NCBI RefSeq assembly: GCF_052115025.1
Contig: NZ_JBFRFW010000008.1
Location: forward strand, 124,001-188,000
From: Bradyrhizobium_A sp052115025
GTDB lineage: Bacteria; Pseudomonadota; Alphaproteobacteria; Rhizobiales; Xanthobacteraceae
Length of the DNA: 64,000 nucleotides
Reading direction: 5' to 3'
Shown here: one piece after another, positions 61,186 to 64,000 of the stretch
Layout: each line of letters starts with the position of its first letter
Position numbering within the stretch: the first letter of the stretch is position 1
Translations under genes and position numbers: made by a program
Notes under the pieces: generated by a model
Told to the model about the DNA's origin: nothing
What the model saw: only the letters and a program-made list of their open reading frames with translations
Databases searched by the model: none

Positions 61186-64000
61186 TCAGTGGAAATCGCG
61201 CGACGCCGGCAGAATGCGGACATTGCGGGGATGGCGGTGTTTCGGCGCCGGCAGGCTGGCGTCTTCGCGCTCCACGGCAAGCGGCGACCCCGGTGTCGCC
61301 GCAGCCGGCAGCAACGGCCGGCGCACCAGCGCATCGTTGGCGAGCCCCACCAGATCCTGCGAGCGATCGACCAGCCGCTCGGCCACGAGATGGGTCACGC
61401 CCTCCGCGCTCTGGATGCGCCCCTCGATCAGCACAAGGCGCGCGCCCATCACTTCCTTGCGGAAGCGCTCCATCGCCTTCGGCCACACCACGATATTGGC
61501 GATGCCGGTCTCGTCCTCGATGGTCAGGAACACGACGCCCTTGGCGCTGCCCGGCCGCTGACGCACCAGGATGACGCCGGCGATCGCGACCGCGGCCCCA
61601 TTCGGTCGCGCCGTCGCTTCGCGGCAGGACAGCACGCGCTCGCGGGTGAAACGCTCTCGCAGGAACTGCATCGGATGTCCCTTCAGCGACAAGCGGATGG
61701 TCTGGTAATCAGCGACCACATGCTCCGACAGCGCCATGTCCGGCAGCGGCTGCGCCGCCTCGTCCGGCTGCTCGCGCGCGGTAGCCGCGGCGAACAACGG
61801 CAGCGGCACGTCATCCGGCAGGCGGCGCACCGCCCACAGCGCCGAACGGCGGTCGAGGCCGAGCGAGCGGAACGCATCGGCGTCGGCGAGCAGGATCAGC
61901 GCCCGCTTGGGCAGGCCGGTGTCGCGGGCAAAATCCTCCAGCGACGTGAACGGCCGGCGTGCGCGGGCCCGCGCGATCCGCATGTCCCAGGCATCCGCCT
62001 GCCGCGCCCGCATCGCCGCCTCGTTCTCGTCCCTGACATCGGGATCGAACACGTGGAAGCCATCGATCTGGCGGAAGCCGAGCCGGAGCGCATGATAGCG
62101 GCCGCAGCGATCCTCCAGCGTGTTCTGTCCTTCGCTGAACGACACGTCGATGTCGCGGACCACGACGCCGTTCTTGCGGGCGTCGCTGACGATCTGCGCC
62201 GGCGCATAGAAACCCATCGGCTGGGAGTTGAGCAGGCCGCAGGCGAACGCGTCGGGATGGAAATGCTTCAGCCAGGACGACACGTAGACCAGTTGCGCGA
62301 AGCTCGCGGCATGGCTTTCCGGAAAACCATATTCGCCAAATCCCTTGATCTGGTTGAAGCAGTTTTCGGCGAACTCCTTGGGATAGCCGCGCGCGGTCAG
62401 ATTGCCGATCATCTTCTGTTCGAAGGTATGGATCGTGCCCATGTGACGGAACGTGGCCATGGCGCGACGCAACTGATTGGCCTCGTCCGGCGTGAACCTG
62501 GCCGCCTCGATGGCGATCCGCATCGCCTGTTCCTGGAACAGCGGCACGCCAAGGGTGCGCCCTAGCACTTTTTCCAATTCATCTGCCGGGCCATGCTCGG
62601 GCGACGGCGATGGATACACCACCTTTTCGATGCCATTTCGCCGCTTGAGATAGGGATGCACCATGTTGCCCTGGATCGGCCCCGGCCGCACGATGGCGAC
62701 CTCGATCACGAGGTCATAGAATTTCTGCGGCCGCAATCGCGGAAGCATGTTCATCTGGGCGCGGCTCTCGACCTGGAATACGCCAAGAGATTCGCCGCGC
62801 GACAGCATGTCGTAGACAGGTTTCTCTTCGGGTGGGATCGTCGCCAGTTCCCAGCGCTTTCCCTTGTGATCGTCGATGAGATCGAAGCACTTGCGGATGC
62901 AGGTCAGCATGCCCAGCGCCAGAACGTCGACCTTCATCATGTTCAGCGCATCGATGTCGTCCTTGTCCCACTCGATGAAGGTGCGGTCGTCCATCGCGGC
63001 ATTGCCGATCGGCACATAGGTGTCGAGCCGGTCCTGGGTCAGCACGAAACCACCGACATGCTGCGACAGGTGCCGGGGAAAGGTGATCAGTTCGCCGGCG
63101 AGTTCGACCGCGCGCCGGATCATCGGATTGGCGGGATCAAGACCGGCCTGCCTGATCTGCATGTCGCTGAGGCCGTCGCCCCAGCTGCCCCACACCGTGT
63201 CGGCGAGGGCCGCGGTGACGTCTTCGGTCAACCCCAGCGCCTTGCCGACATCGCGGATGGCGCTGCGCGGCCGGTAATGGATCACGGTAGCGACGATCGC
63301 GGCGCGGTGACGGCCATAGCGGTTGAAGACATACTGCATCACCTCTTCGCGCCGCGAGTGCTCGAAATCGACATCGATGTCCGGCGGTTCGCTGCGCTCC
63401 TGCGACAGGAATCGCTCGAACAGCAGGTCGACCTTGGTCGGATCGACCGAGGTGATGCCGAGCACGTAGCACACCGCCGAATTGGCGGCCGACCCTCGCC
63501 CCTGGCACAGAATATTCTGCGACCGCGCGTAGCGCACGATGTCGTGGACGGTCAGGAAGTAGTGCGCGTAGTCAAGGGTCGCGATCAGCGCCAGTTCCTT
63601 GTCGATGGTTTTTTGCACCTTCGGCTCGATGCCGCCGGGATAGCGCTGCGCAATGCCGTCCCGCACCAGGTCCTGCAGATGCTGTTGCGCCGTCTTGCCC
63701 GGCGGGATCGGCTCGTCGGGATACTGGTACTTCAACTCGCTGAGCGAGAAGGTGATGCGATCGGCAAAACGCAGGGTCTCGGCGACGGCATCCGGCAGGT
63801 CACGAAACAGCCGCGCCATCTCCGCCGCCGGCTTGAGATGCCGCTCGGCATTGGCCGCGAGCCGCCGGCCGACCGCCTCGATGGTGGTCTTCTCGCGCAC
63901 GCAAGTCAGCACGTCCTGCAGCGGGCGGCGGCCGGGATCGTGGTACAGCACCTCGTTGGTGGCGAGCAGCGGCACATGGGCGATCGCGGCAATGTGCTGC
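61186..64000 (-). CDS. dnaE2: Error-prone DNA polymerase DnaE2/ImuC, N-terminus cut by window edge
   Basis: The frame is open at the right edge, giving about 937 visible residues. The tail of the PHP region (HVPLLATNEVLYHDPGRRPLQDVLT) leads into the C-family polymerase domain, with GRGSAANSAVCYVLGI and the catalytic PPDIDVDFEHSRRE. A C-terminal OB-fold follows (AVAIAGVILVRQRP, GVVFLTIEDETGIANIVVWP). The C-terminus ends LPASRDFH, the short form typical of DnaE2 rather than replicative DnaE1. It does damage-induced mutagenic translesion synthesis with ImuA/ImuB, which probably lie just outside the window. Confidence 0.95.
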   Translation of the reverse strand, partial: QHIAAIAHVPLLATNEVLYHDPGRRPLQDVLTCVREKTTIEAVGRRLAANAERHLKPAAEMARLFRDLPDAVAETLRFADRITFSLSELKYQYPDEPIPPGKTAQQHLQDLVRDGIAQRYPGGIEPKVQKTIDKELALIATLDYAHYFLTVHDIVRYARSQNILCQGRGSAANSAVCYVLGITSVDPTKVDLLFERFLSQERSEPPDIDVDFEHSRREEVMQYVFNRYGRHRAAIVATVIHYRPRSAIRDVGKALGLTEDVTAALADTVWGSWGDGLSDMQIRQAGLDPANPMIRRAVELAGELITFPRHLSQHVGGFVLTQDRLDTYVPIGNAAMDDRTFIEWDKDDIDALNMMKVDVLALGMLTCIRKCFDLIDDHKGKRWELATIPPEEKPVYDMLSRGESLGVFQVESRAQMNMLPRLRPQKFYDLVIEVAIVRPGPIQGNMVHPYLKRRNGIEKVVYPSPSPEHGPADELEKVLGRTLGVPLFQEQAMRIAIEAARFTPDEANQLRRAMATFRHMGTIHTFEQKMIGNLTARGYPKEFAENCFNQIKGFGEYGFPESHAASFAQLVYVSSWLKHFHPDAFACGLLNSQPMGFYAPAQIVSDARKNGVVVRDIDVSFSEGQNTLEDRCGRYHALRLGFRQIDGFHVFDPDVRDENEAAMRARQADAWDMRIARARARRPFTSLEDFARDTGLPKRALILLADADAFRSLGLDRRSALWAVRRLPDDVPLPLFAAATAREQPDEAAQPLPDMALSEHVVADYQTIRLSLKGHPMQFLRERFTRERVLSCREATARPNGAAVAIAGVILVRQRPGSAKGVVFLTIEDETGIANIVVWPKAMERFRKEVMGARLVLIEGRIQSAEGVTHLVAERLVDRSQDLVGLANDALVRRPLLPAAATPGSPLAVEREDASLPAPKHRHPRNVRILPASRDFH

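Noticed and set aside
58409..61561. 1050-codon plus-strand frame, the longest in the window
   Set aside because: It runs antisense across the acetyl-CoA hydrolase and SDR genes and into dnaE2, and the product is low-complexity Arg/His/Gln-rich. It is an artefact of GC-rich DNA lacking stop codons.

Overview
The window is GC-rich, densely coding alphaproteobacterial chromosome, most likely from the Bradyrhizobium/Rhodopseudomonas/Afipia group (Nitrobacteraceae). The evidence is gene content: a MucR/Ros regulator, a FeuPQ-type two-component system, the TIGR03808/TIGR03809 pair, DUF1491, DUF2336, DUF4332 and DUF5330 proteins, a DnaE2-type error-prone polymerase, and interspersed palindromes with CATTCGC/GCGAATG arms. 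No rRNA, tRNA, CRISPR array, insertion sequence or prophage was recognised. Genes run off both ends: an uncharacterised protein on the left and dnaE2 on the right.

Layout. 0-9.4 kb: an uncharacterised protein; a CGNR zinc-finger regulator divergent from an alpha/beta hydrolase; a glycine-zipper lipoprotein; a FeuQ/FeuP-like system; a secreted trypsin-like protease; a 14-TM drug exporter; a YcgN-type cysteine-cluster protein. 9.6-13.1 kb: a class A penicillin-binding protein and a DUF1214/DUF1254 pair. 13.1-18.5 kb: a metallo-beta-lactamase-fold hydrolase divergent from a LysR regulator, then LemA, DUF2207 and lipoprotein genes. 18.5-24.2 kb: a block with CtrA-like TTAA-N7-TTAA sites, a DUF2336 protein, a DivJ/PleC-like kinase overlapping a peptidoglycan-binding membrane protein, and a DUF5330 protein behind a palindrome-rich gap. 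24.3-33.5 kb: sufE, mucR, a GT39-like membrane glycosyltransferase, a class II aldolase-family protein, an M20 peptidase, a HerA-like ATPase and two small proteins.

33.4-48.4 kb: two paired palindromic repeats, the folate genes folP-folB-folK, both methylmalonyl-CoA mutase subunits, a DUF3298 protein, a diguanylate cyclase, a large SGNH hydrolase, meaB, pyroglutamyl peptidase and the TIGR03808/TIGR03809 pair. 48.7-57.3 kb: a same-strand envelope-signalling cluster with two ECF sigma/anti-sigma modules, a secreted subtilase, an OmpA-like protein and a di-heme-motif DUF4384 protein. 57.6-64 kb: enoyl-CoA hydratase, acetyl-CoA hydrolase/transferase, an SDR and dnaE2.

The most interesting candidate system is at 52.0-55.0 kb. 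An ECF sigma factor overlaps its membrane anti-sigma factor, and the predicted periplasmic domain of that anti-sigma resembles a subtilase propeptide. The next gene encodes a secreted subtilase carrying its own propeptide of the same pattern. This suggests, without proving, a sigma switch in which the protease recognises the anti-sigma through a propeptide mimic. All domain and family names below come from reading motifs; no database search was run.
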